This document shows, one piece after another, positions 21,850 through 31,974 of a stretch of 64,000 nt of DNA. Where the stretch lies: NCBI GenBank assembly GCA_003971905.1, contig RSEE01000026.1, positions 1 to 64,000 of the forward strand, given 5' to 3'. The first letter of the stretch is position 1; every line of letters begins with the position of its first letter. This DNA is from Moniliella sp. 'wahieum'. Its lineage: Eukaryota; Basidiomycota; Moniliellomycetes; Moniliellales; Moniliellaceae. The position numbers and the translations under genes were made by a program. Under the pieces are notes generated by a model. That model saw only the letters and a list, made by a program, of their open reading frames with translations. It was not told the DNA's origin and did no database searches.

Positions 21850-23670
21850 ATGACTTTTTCGACTTCTCCTGCTATCGCCACTTCAACTCTTGGCATTACC
21901 TCCCATGGCACAACTCTGCAAGGTACCCCTCCCGTCTCTCCTCGGACTTCGCCCTCCCCAGACACGCCGGGCGAATCCAAGGTCTCCAAGTCTACCAATC
22001 GCTCCCCCTCGTCCTCTCGCAAGGCTCAATCTGCCGGCCAACGCAAGAGATCGTCTATCGGCGGGGCCACCGCGTCCGCCAACCAGGCACCTGCACAATG
22101 TGAGCAGGAAGACGATGACCTGTCCACTACCGTCTCCATGGCATGTACTTTTTGCCGCCAACGGTGCGTTTCTCGTGTTTGGTCTTTAGCATTGATTTTT
22201 TACCAAAACGCACCTACTAACCGTCTTTCTTAACCCTTTTTCGTCATTGTAGCAAGATCAAATGCAACAGCGCCAAGCCGGTCTGCAGTGCTTGCCACAG
22301 CTATGGCCGCAAGTGCGTTTACCAGGCGGTCACGGCTGAGGCCAACGCGGCATTGCGCCTTGTGCCAAGCGCACTCGTCGAGCCGCCTGACTGCCTCTTT
22401 AATCCTGTCGGCTCCGTCGCTGCAGTCGTGCTTGTTTAGCCAAAAGGTTGTGGCTAACGTGACCACTCGGGTGCACCAGCACCACAGCGCGTCACTCAAC
22501 CAGATTGCCGAGTCGATGGCAGGTCTGGCCTTGTACTCAGACAATGGCGAATCGCTCTCGCATCTTCACCACGCCGTTCGCTCGCCCGACGATGGTGTGG
22601 TGAACCGTGCCTCCACCCCAGTCAACTTGCATGAACTTCTTACTGTCGATTCCGATGTGCAGCCGTCAAGTCGAGGTGAATATACCTCGCTTCACCCTAT
22701 TACGCCCTCCAACACCGTTTCCGGATCGCCATTGCCCATGCTGTTCACCCCGCAGCCCTCGATGGGACGGACGAAGGAGTGGGAGGGTACTGCTTCCGAG
22801 ACATGGTGGAGTGCTCCCCCCTGCCCTTCGTGTTCGTTGCCTTCCTCCTTCTCTGCTGTATCGGGACCGGGACCGGACTCCATGTTCTGCGATCCCAACA
22901 ACGTGTTTCGCCAGAACCGGTCGTGGATGGCGAGCAACCTAGGTATGGCAATACTCCCCGCTGCGAATTCTTCGTCCGAGGGTGACACGGAGACCTCTTC
23001 AGCGGTGGGAGCCAATGGCAGTAAAGTGACCCAGCTAGGCTCTTGTGTTGATCTTGACCTCTCCCTCCTGCTGGAGAAGATGGAGGAGGCCATGTCGACG
23101 TCCTCTGCCACCCCCATACAGGGGCTGTCTCAAGCTTGGACCAGCTACCCGGGTTGGCAAGCTGGTGCTGGGTTTACCCTCCCGAGCACTGAGGTTACGA
23201 CGGAAACGGTTGCGACGGAGATCAAGTCGAGGGAAGCGATAGAGTGGGACTTGTCCTGCACCCCTCCGCTTTCTCCCTCGCTTTCTCCGTGGCCCTCGGA
23301 GGCAGGGACGGTTGATCAATCGGTAAGCACTCGGCGAGAGCAGCGCCGGCCCGTGGTTGTCAACCCTCGCCTATACCATGTGATTGAGGTCATGAAGCAG
23401 ATCCAAACCCCCGCGCAAGTGAGTGCGCTCGCTCGCCGCCGCCAAGCACGGCAAGCGCAGTCGACCGCTGCACACTGGACCTGTCCGAGCGTTGGTCCGG
23501 GTTCGAACGACGGATCGAGTGTGCCAACCAACACGGGTAGCACCTTGCTCGGCGATCCCAACCAACAGTCAGGCGCAGGGTTCCTGTTGGAGTTGGACTT
23601 GGCCGATTTGCTACCTATAACTCCAACCCGTCTCAGTGGAGCACGCCGTGCCTCGTTGAGCGTGGGCTGA
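21850..23670 (+). CDS. Zn2Cys6 (Gal4-type) transcription factor
   Basis: Nuclear DNA-binding regulator. Exon 1 (21850-22163) encodes a Ser/Thr/Pro-rich N-terminus. An 89-bp intron (22164-22252, branch-like CTAAC) splits the zinc cluster between CRQR and KIKC. After splicing, the CX2CX6CX6CX2CX6C pattern is complete (CTFCRQRKIKC through SYGRKC), around residues 99-129. The rest is Ser/Pro-rich with a Gln/Arg-rich segment (ALARRRQARQAQS) and an acidic LELDLADLLPI motif near the end that could activate transcription. A frame change is needed between about 22380 and 22440. The frame ends at 23670, but another frame carries a plausible acidic C-terminus (EELLVSEFMVDDPFAMSL) to about 23892, so the gene may be longer. 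Target genes cannot be inferred. Confidence 0.83.
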
Positions 23671-23892
23671 GCTCTTTGTCTCCCTTTACTCCAACCACGG
23701 ATGATCTGCTCACCCCCCCTCGCATGAACGGCTGCCGGCTGGGTCAGATTATGCTCCCCCTCCATACTGGGGCTCATGGAATCGTCCTGCATGCCCACAC
23801 AGGAGGAGCTGCTCGTGTCGGAGTTTATGGTGGACGATCCCTTTGCCATGTCGCTTAATCTTGGTGATCAAGCTATGTCGGCGGGGGTATGA

Positions 23893-24808
23893 TGCCCACA
23901 GGGCCTCCAGTGCCACGTTTGTGGAAACGCGCTGGAAGTTTATCTTTTTTTTTGCTCTTTTGTCACCTGTCACCATCTAACCAGCTCTTGGCTGGGCTGG
24001 CCGATAAGGGTGCGGTGCTGATAGTCAGTCGTGATCCTATGACATGACTGTCTCTCCCGGCATCCTTGCTTGCACCCTATCGTACTCTCCGCCCCATCAC
24101 TTCCCCCAAAACTGCTTTTTTATATGTATGTCGACTCACATCATTCAAGTTTTTATGCTCTCGTACGAGCTACACCCCTTGCCTCTTTTGCCCGTTCCCA
24201 TTCCTTCTCCCTCTCTGTTGGTTGCCCGGCTGGAAAGATGGAGTATTCGAAACACGAACATGCCATCTTCCTGGAAGAAACTCGGCATGGCTCCATCCTT
24301 TCCTGGCCCCCTTGCTCCTGTCCCGTTTATCCCCCTTATATTGACGGCCTTTCGCTGTCCATGGTTGTGTCTATGTTGAACATCCTGTCGCTTTACTCTG
24401 CGCATAGTTGACGCTCCCCCGGCCCCGCACCTGTAGACCTATCAGGTCTGATGGAAACACTCGTACTAGTGCGGCCAACAAAGATATTTTGTCATCCTTT
24501 CCTAGTAATATTGCCGCACATGTGTCTTTATATCGTCTCATCATCTCATCGCGCCATGTAGGATCGATCCACGATCATTTTGACCGTCACTCTAGCCACT
24601 CCGACACGGAAACAATTCTCCTTGGTGCAGCAACAACAGCATGACGCATTGGGGGGAAACTGTGCGGTGCTCAGTTGACGGTAACATCGCGTATTGGTGT
24701 GGGGGCGCATGGTGTGAATGTGGTCGAGCGCATGGCATATGTGTATCTGCGGAGAGGACACTCTATGGCCTCGGCTCGCTGGAGCGGTAGATGCAACTGC
24801 ACCGTGTG
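23893..24808. other. Convergent intergenic region
   Basis: Between the Zn2Cys6 gene and the 3' end of TRM82. No conserved gene is seen; the open frames are short and Leu/Ser/Pro-rich. Confidence 0.5.
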
Positions 24809-26546
24809 CTACAAATGCATAAGTATTAAGCCATCCGTGGGCAAGTGATCCAATGCGAAGCGCCAGGGACGAACGATAGGATCTAGCTTATACCCCTGCC
24901 GCTTGGTCGCCAAACAAGGCGCGCAAGTTCTTTCCCTTCCTGTTGCCGACGACCAGAGGCGATGGCGGCGCGCATACGCGCCTCGGGCGAGTCTGCATCT
25001 GCCGCCGACCCATCCGATGCGGTCTTGGGGAAGGAGGAGAGGGGCAGGGTACAAGTCTAACGACGCTGGACCTTGGCGTCCCAGTACCTCCAAGGATGGC
25101 CGAGATTCGTCGTTTGCAGCTAGCATTGGCGCGAGACCAGCACAGAGAGGCGGAACCACAGCCAGCGTCCCCTCCTTGGAGAGCTGGAGAGCAAGCAAGT
25201 CCCGCCCTTGCGACTCGGTCCCAGGAGAAGGCGCGAGCGCGTGTCCAGCGATACGTACACCATCTCCGCTACCACGGCAGCGTGGAGGATAGATTGGCCA
25301 AGGTCGAGGGTGGTCACTCGTTGCTACCACTGAAGAGGGTGGACAGGGGGAGGATGTGAAGGGCGGTACTGGCCTCGAGACGGAGGAGTACGTGGGTAGC
25401 CTGCTTCGAACCGGGGGCGGCCAGGAGGGCTAGTTGGACAATGCGAGATGGCCCGTACCCTGGATGGAGTTGCGCTCTCGGCAGGGGGCAGCGCTCCGTC
25501 TCGTCCCAGAGGGGGAGGCGGAGCAGACGCCGGGCGGGAGCAGGCAGTACGTCGGTGCGGACGTACTTGGCCAGCAAAGCCGAGTCCAGCTCAATGGTGG
25601 CTAGGAAGGTGGGCCGCAGATGGGGGCGCAGGGGAGGAGGCGGGGTAATTGGGCAGGTAGTCGCTCAGGCGGAGTGTGCTGCCGCCATCGGCAGAGAGCA
25701 GGGCCGACTTGCGCGCGCCCTCGGATGGGTACGGGACAACCAGCAACGCCCCAATGAAGGATGCGCTGCCCAGCACGTAGTGTTCTACGACCCAACCGGA
25801 CCGTTGAGGCCCCCAGCGGGAGATGCGGATATGCTCGTCGCGGTCCGCAGTGATCACGAGCGGGGGGACCGGGCCAGCGTACGTGGTTGATACGGGCAAA
25901 GGGGCAAATACAGCGTCGGTAAGCATTCCCACGTGGCCGATGCGGGGACTAAGAGCATCAGAGGGGTCAAAGAAGCCCATGTCGGCCGCCTCGTTGGGGG
26001 TAGCTTGGTAGTGGGGGAGAGGGGAGCCGGCCTTGGGAACCGGGAAGGAAACGTACATCGCCATGTCGATCGCCCACCAGAAGGTGGGGAAGTCCCCTTT
26101 GATGCCACAGGCTCCAGAGGAAGACGGCCAGCCCGCTTGGGCAGATGGTGTGGAGATGGCTTCTTTGCCATAGGCAAGCAGGGATGCTTGTCGCAGGCGT
26201 GAAGGGAAGGTCAACGGGCAGGTACCAGACGCGCAGCGTCTTGTCGTCTCCGGCTACAGCAAGCGCCGAGGCATCGGGGGAAGGATGCGATTCTAGGAAA
26301 AGCAGCTGTGCAGAATGGGCTGCGTCCACCTGTTTGCCCTGGGGACGCGGACGCAGTAGCAGTGTAGGAGAGCGAGCAAGGCAGACGGCCTACTTGCACC
26401 GCCTCGCCGTCGGCGTTTCGAGGGGGACGGCACCAGAGAGCGCGAGCGAGGCCGCGGTAAGCAGCGCAGGAAACGGTAGCGGATCCGGGTGCGCCAAGGG
26501 AGGCGCTGGCGGCGACGAGATGGACGGGGAGGCGGTCGGAAGCCAT
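24809..26546 (-). CDS. TRM82: tRNA (guanine-N7)-methyltransferase non-catalytic subunit, WD40 protein
   Basis: WDR4/Trm82 partners Trm8 to make m7G46 in tRNAs. The family hallmark ADRDEHIRISRW, within ITADRDEHIRISRW, is clear near 25.82-25.86 kb. It is followed by HYVLGSASFIGALLV, and upstream is an earlier blade with AVAGDDKTLRVW. Exon 1 (MASDRLPVHLVAAS..., ending EAVQ) is joined in phase 0 to GKQVDAAHSAQLLFLE across a 55-bp intron (26339-26393). The 3' third continues in other frames as LLAKYVRTDVLPAP and LDLGQSILHAAVVAEMVYVSL, closing at LPTDGLILMHL and a stop at 24809. At least three frame corrections are needed. Divergent from SURF6/RRP14 across 236 bases, pairing two ribosome/tRNA biogenesis genes. 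Confidence 0.84.
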
Positions 26547-26782
26547 GGCGGATGGGCCGGTGAGGCTGCGGGAGAAAGGAGAGGGGGGGGTGGGTGGGGC
26601 ACAGGCAAAACCAAAGGCCGGCGGGGGCGAGATTCCGCGGGCAGAAAATTGGGATTCGCGGTGAGGCAGGGCTGGCTCATGAAAAAAATTATTGCCGCGG
26701 GGGCGCCTTTCCAATTCCTCTGCTATCTCTGCCCTCTGTGCTCCTGTCTGCTTGCCTGCCAGCGCTCTCTCCCGCTCCCACC
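26547..26782. promoter_or_regulatory. Bidirectional promoter TRM82 / RRP14 with RRPE-like A/T element
   Basis: In a GC-rich 236-bp divergent spacer, TGAAAAAAATTATT at 26680-26693 stands out. It closely resembles the RRPE motif (TGAAAAATTTT) of yeast ribosome-biogenesis promoters. A second AGAAAATTGGG lies at 26643. A regulatory role is inference. Confidence 0.45.
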
Positions 26783-28411
26783 ATGCCTCCCAAGCGCAGG
26801 AGCAGTGCCCCGCACGCCCAACCGACCGCCGCCAAGGCTGTGGAAGAGACGGTGCCTCGGGATCCTTCGCCGGCCCCTTCCCCTGACCGTGTGTCTGGGG
26901 CCGTGGCGAATGGCGTGCCGAAGCCGGCCAAGCCAGACTCCCCAACGGGGGCGCCCTTGCAGCCGGTTAGTCCTCCCTGCCCTCCTCCTCCCCCTCACAA
27001 GCAAAGGTAACTGATGCGTTTGCTTCGCCTAGCCTCCTCTCCCTCTGGCACCTGTTCCGGCCGTGGCCGAGGCCAAGGCACTGCCGTTGCTCTCGGCCAG
27101 CTTCTCCTCTCTGGTGGCTTTGATCCCCCCGCGGCTCTACTTGGTCCAAGACGAGGAGGAGCACCTTTTGGTTGGCGGTGGCCAGGCTTCTTCGCGCTTC
27201 CACAAGAACGTGCGTCCGGGCACGGCAAACAAGAAGGAGGCAGCCAAGGCGGCTCGGATGGCCAAGTTGAACCCGGCGAACCATGTGTCGGTAGAGGAGG
27301 TGGCTCTGGCCCGGGCCCAAGGCAACGACAGTTCGGAAGACGAGTACGAGGACGAGGAAGACAGCGATAACGAGTCTCTCCCCTTTGCTGTGGACGATGA
27401 TGATGAGTCGGACATGGAGGACTTGAGCGGACGCAAGCGCAAGCGTTCCTCGGAAGAAGACGAGTCTGGGGACGAGGACGAGGTCCCGCCACCGAAGGGG
27501 CTGGCAACTTCGATTGGCGACCTGCGTTCTCGTCTGCAAGATCGGATTGTTGCGCTACGGAAAAAGAGGGGTGTGGACGAGACCAAAATCGAGTCGGAAG
27601 AAGTGTTGGCCGAACGGAAGCGGGGGGTGAAATGCGGGATCGCAGGCGGAAGGAGAGAAAGGAGGCGCGGCGTGCTGCCGCTACGGCGGCTGCTTCGTCC
27701 TCAACGTCGGCGCCGAGCTCCAGAAAGAACACAGATTCCCTTTTGCGTACCAACAACTCTGAAGGTGGTGGGAGGAACGGAGCTCCTGCCCTGTTGGTGA
27801 CTGAGCCCAAGTCGGCCGCTTCCCAGGCCAGGGAGGAGGCCGCCAAGAAGGCACGGGAAGCTTATGAGGTTGACACCTCAGCTGCGGATGTGCAATTTGG
27901 GGGAGAAGTGGATGAGCGGGTGGCCAAGTTGGCCGAACGCCACAACCTGCCCCGCGACCCCAAGGCAGCGTTGGCGACGCTCCAGGCGCGGAAGGCCAAG
28001 GCTGAGCGCATGGCCGAGAAGAAGCAAGCCAACACGGGGACAAAGCGGGAGAAAACTACGGCTGCAGACGCAGCGTGGGATAAGGCGACCGCGGCCGCGG
28101 CGGGCGTGCGAGTGAGGGACAATGAGGCAATGCTTCAGCAGGCGGCAGCGAGGAAGGACCGGGCCAAGGCCAAGGGCAAGGCCAGCATGGGCGGAGCGTA
28201 CTAACATGAAGGACGCCCAGGCGGCGCGCCAGGCTAAGCGGGAAGAAACATTGCGCTCCGCCAAAAGTCGAAGAAGAGCCACAAGCCCCACCCGAAGGAC
28301 ACGCGCAAAACTTCTTCGTCCTCACGCCCGGCTCCGGCGGGTAAGGCCAAGACCGCTCGTGGAGGGATGCAGAATAAGGCCCGGGGCAAGGGAAAGGGCG
28401 GACGGAAGTGA
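26783..28411 (+). CDS. RRP14: SURF6 / Rrp14-type nucleolar ribosome-biogenesis protein
   Basis: Basic nucleolar protein needed for pre-rRNA processing. Exon 1 encodes MPPKRRSSAPHAQP and ends at 26965. A 67-bp intron (26966-27032) follows in phase 0. The middle is acidic with alternating basic clusters (DSSEDEYEDEEDSDNE, SGRKRKRSSEEDES). The SURF6 domain shows SIGDLRSRLQDRIVALRKKR, then LPRDPKAALATLQARKAK, DAAWDKATAAAAGVRVRDN and WAERTNMKDAQAARQAKREE, ending in a Lys/Gly/Arg tail. Frame changes lie near 27627, near 28187 (one extra base) and at 28263-28266, where A4 should be A5. After that repair KKSHKPHPKDTRK reads through to the stop at 28409-28411. The order and charge pattern match the family well. 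Confidence 0.87.
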
Positions 28412-29092
28412 TTCCCCACTTGTCCAGTTAGCACTGATCTCGCCCAATCCATTAACGCTCGTTACACTCACCTTTCACGTTGGGTACTAAGTATATTTCC
28501 CCTGGCTCAGGTGGATGTCAAGTGGGCATCGTATAGGCTGGCATGACCTGTACCTGGTCAGGTGTCGAAGACGTTCATATTTTGGTAGACATGGTGCTCG
28601 GACAACGGATGAGCATTCCACTTGCAATGCGTACTAGTAAGCTACTCATCTCAGAAACACTGCCGCTGGCCTCTCGTTGTGCTATAGTAGTTGACCACGA
28701 TCCTCCTACTAAGTAGTAGGCTGATACTCCTTTCTTTTCTCTGATACCTTGTGATACGCTGACACCCAATCCCTCCGAACATCGAGCGTTGAAAGTCATC
28801 CGTGAGTGGCAACCACATGCAGGCTCCTTAAGTCACTCTCATCGACATTATCAAATCGCTTCTGATATGATGCCCTACTTTCATGTCCCCACCTGCCCCT
28901 TCTGCATTGCATAATATCACTGTTATCGTCATACATAAACCCTTTCGAATCGCAGGACAATCAAGCGTAATCCGGACCAAAATGTTCCTCAAGCCCAGGT
29001 GTCTCTTGCGGTTCACACTCGGGGAACTCTTGGTGGTTTGCGAAGGTAAGGCACACAGTGTCGTTTCCAGCCACCGCATTTCCGGTTCCGTA
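28412..29092. other. Convergent intergenic region RRP14 / RCC1
   Basis: Shared 3' flank, AT-richer, without a supported gene or repeat. Confidence 0.6.
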
Positions 29093-30905
29093 TTAGATGC
29101 GGAACTCCTCTGCCCGGGCCATACCAAGCATCACAGCGTTCTGTCCGCCCGTCGATGCTGTGAGGCTGACCTGCGTACGCAGCGCAGCCGACCGCAGCAC
29201 TTGTGGTGTCTCCACCGTCTCCTCTTCGCCCTGTCCCAGCTCCGACCGTTGTCCCAGCCCCCAGGTATAGGCATTGCCATCCCGCGCGACTGCAATGGAA
29301 AAGCGCGGTCCCGCAGACACTTGCACAATATGCGAGTTGCCAGGGAATGGGATGTGGACTGGTTCGGTGAGGTACTCGTCTGGGGGTGGGCCACGGATCG
29401 GGGGCACATCTTCAGGGGAAAGCAAAGTGGCAAATGTGCCTTCGGTAGCAAGAGCTTTCTTGGCCGCCATACGTGCCTCGTAGGCCCGCAACTCTTCCTG
29501 CAGTTGTCGCTCTCGTTCTGCTTCCCAGGCATGCCGCGCCTCCACGATGGTCAGCTTGGCCGGGTGCTCATCCCCCAGCCCCAGTTCGTTGCCGTCGCAC
29601 CGCCCAGTGCCCCATACTTGGCCATTGTCCAGCAAAAACAGACTAAAATGAGAGCCAGCGTCAATCTGGACGACCTTGGCACCGTTGTGCTTGGAAGGCA
29701 ACAGACCCTGTACCACCTGCGGTTCTACCACTTGGTCCTCGGCTGTCTCGAGCCCGAGCTGGCCAAATGTGTTGAGCCCCCAAGCATAGACAATGCCCAG
29801 ATTGTCGACTGCAAACGAATGGTATGCGCCACAGCCGACGGCGACAATGTTCTTAAGTGCGAGACGGGAGGGAGAGAGGGCGTTAAGTTTGCGCCGTTCG
29901 ATCACCTTGCGGCCCAATTGACATTGCTGCCCGTTGCCCCATGCCCACACTTGACCCTGCACCGACAAGGCCAGTACATGGTCTTCCCACAGGCCACGGA
30001 ACTGAACCGCACCTTATCCAGTCCATGTAGCGCACGGGGAGTAAACTGCAGCCGAGCCGCTTGGGGCGACGGGTCAAAACCAAGAAGTCCTTCGTTGCTC
30101 TACCATCCACGTCAGTCATGTCAGCCATTAATGCCTCCCCCCAAAGGAGGCGAGACATACACGGAACGATCCCCACACTCGTAGTTGACCTTGATCATCG
30201 AGGGCCAGTGAACACGAACTTGATGCGGCCACACGGGTGGCACGGAACGTCTCTACTGGCCCGAGGGAACCTGCCCGAGGCCCGTTCCCGCCGATCACAC
30301 CATGGCCCGTGGGGGACAGGCCCTCAACGAGAGCAGGCGTTGTTTCAAGCTCCTCTGCTTGCTGGTCTGGGTTGCGGGTTGTGCTCCGTCCCAGGGCGGC
30401 ATTGTCGTTGACGCCCCAGGACCAAATCTGTGGGGTTGTCACATCAGTACATGCTACCGTAGGAAGAAAAACGCGCCTACCCGTCCAGTCGAATCCAGGG
30501 CCAACGAATGCATCCCGCCCGCCACCACTTGCACTAGGCCACCGGGGCCAAAGAGACCCTCTTTGGTTCCCTGCTCAGCCCACGCATGCAATCTCGGGCG
30601 CTGAATTTCTTCAAGCGCATCCATCCCCAGGCCATGCTGGCCCATATCCCCGTTGCCCCAGACCAGGAGGGAGCGGACGTGGGCATCGGGCGCGGCATGG
30701 AGATGAGAAGGCGGTGCAAAAGGGGCCGGGAGCGGGTTGAGGGCGACGACTTCCCGCTTGATGCGCGGTCGCTTGGGGATCGCAGCCGAAGGCGTGGAGC
30801 TGCGTCCTCGCTTGGCCCGGCTGGCTCGCACGGGGTGCTGGCGCGGGGGCGGGATGCAGGCGGGGGGGCGCTGCTGTGGCGGACGCCTCTCTTGGGCGTC
30901 TGCAT
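29093..30905 (-). CDS. RCC1: RCC1-type Ran guanine-nucleotide exchange factor
   Basis: Chromatin-bound exchange factor that loads Ran with GTP (Pim1/Srm1 in yeasts). The RCC1 repeats are plain: LLVWGNGDMGQHGLG, VAGGMHSLALDSTGR, IWSWGVNDNAALGR, VWAWGNGQQCQLGR, VGCGAYHSFAVD and VYAWGLNTFGQLG. A 53-bp phase-0 intron (30428-30480) falls between STGR and IWSWG. The N-terminus is basic with KRPRIKR, a likely nuclear localisation signal. Blade 6 carries a charged helical insert (AWEAERERQLQEELRAYEARM). One blade needs a frame correction around 29990-30010, and another lies near 30080-30130. The proposed start is ATG at 30905 (MQTPKRG); an upstream ATG at 30971 is possible. The end EEFRI and stop at 29093 are firm. 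Confidence 0.91.
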
Positions 30906-31974
30906 CGCCGCGTCGTCGTCTGGGTCGGAGGGGGGGCCCTCGATGTGGCGCGGCTGCTAGTGCGGGGCGCCATGGGGGCGGGCGTGTGGCGAGCGAGGAG
31001 GGCGCGGTGGGCTGCGCTGGGATGGGCTGGGATGCGTCCAACACGCCCCCGACGCTCTTGTGCGGCTCTGTTTGTGCTGCCGCTGAAAATGAAAAAAGTG
31101 CTCTGGTGCAACTTTCAACTGTCGCGCCGTTCGCGTCACGCGTCACGTGCCTCCCCATTGGCCATATATTGCCGACTCCCTCCCCGGCCTCATCTTGGCG
31201 GCAAGTGGCACCTCGCTGGGGTTTTTTGCTCCCAGCTGGGCCAGTTCGAGCCCAGGCTCTCGGGCGCCGGCACCGGACGATGCTTTCCGTGTTGGCCAAC
31301 GTTGGGACTCCAGCACCTGCAGCGTTGGCGGCGCCTGATGGAACACGCGTGCATCCTGCAGTGCGGTAGCAGGCTGTCGAAGTCTGCCCATGCCTAGCTG
31401 CCGAGCGGTACTAACGTTGGGCAACGAGCTTTGTTGGAAGGAACCCGAACGGCCAGTTCAATTCCGCCCAGCTGGGTTCGACAAGGGTGCCCCTGCCACT
31501 CACTGGCTTTATCGAATCCCACCATAAACACCACTGTGTCCCGATCCAAGAAGCGGCTTGGGCGGGCCAACAAGCCGATTTACGCGGCCTGGGAGGGCTA
31601 AGTATAGCTTGAAGCCTGAAGCTTGGCATGAAGTGTCCTGACGCTCATACGACGCTTGGATCAGACCTGGGTGCCCTAGCTCGTCCGAGCATCGATCCCA
31701 TCCGCCATGCGATCGAGTGGGAAAACGATGGTCGAAAGATCGGCTATGTGTTGCGCAGGTGGCGTGTCAAACGGCTGGGGAGCCACGGGCATCGATCATA
31801 AATAACCCCATGAAATTTCCATTTGCGCCTGGCCCGAGCGACCACCACCATCAGCACCACCATCAGCACCACCATCACTGCGCTCTCCTCTCCGCCCCCC
31901 ACCCCAGCACGCCCTCCCACCCGCTGGTTTCTTTGCCCAGGTCGGCGCACTCCTTGCTCACTGCCCCACAGGGA
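30906..31974. promoter_or_regulatory. Divergent intergenic region RCC1 / MFS transporter
   Basis: About 1 kb between divergent starts. A TCGCGTCACGCGTCACG segment holds one ACGCGT (31138-31143), and GAAAATGAAAAAAG lies near 31087. From 31845 to 31880 a CACCAT/CAGCAC array occurs, followed by a CCCCACAG that could end a 5' leader intron just before ATG 31975. Confidence 0.45.

Noticed and set aside
23316-23849. - strand frame opposite the Zn2Cys6 gene
   Set aside because: Shadow of the Ser/Pro-rich coding region; no independent motif.
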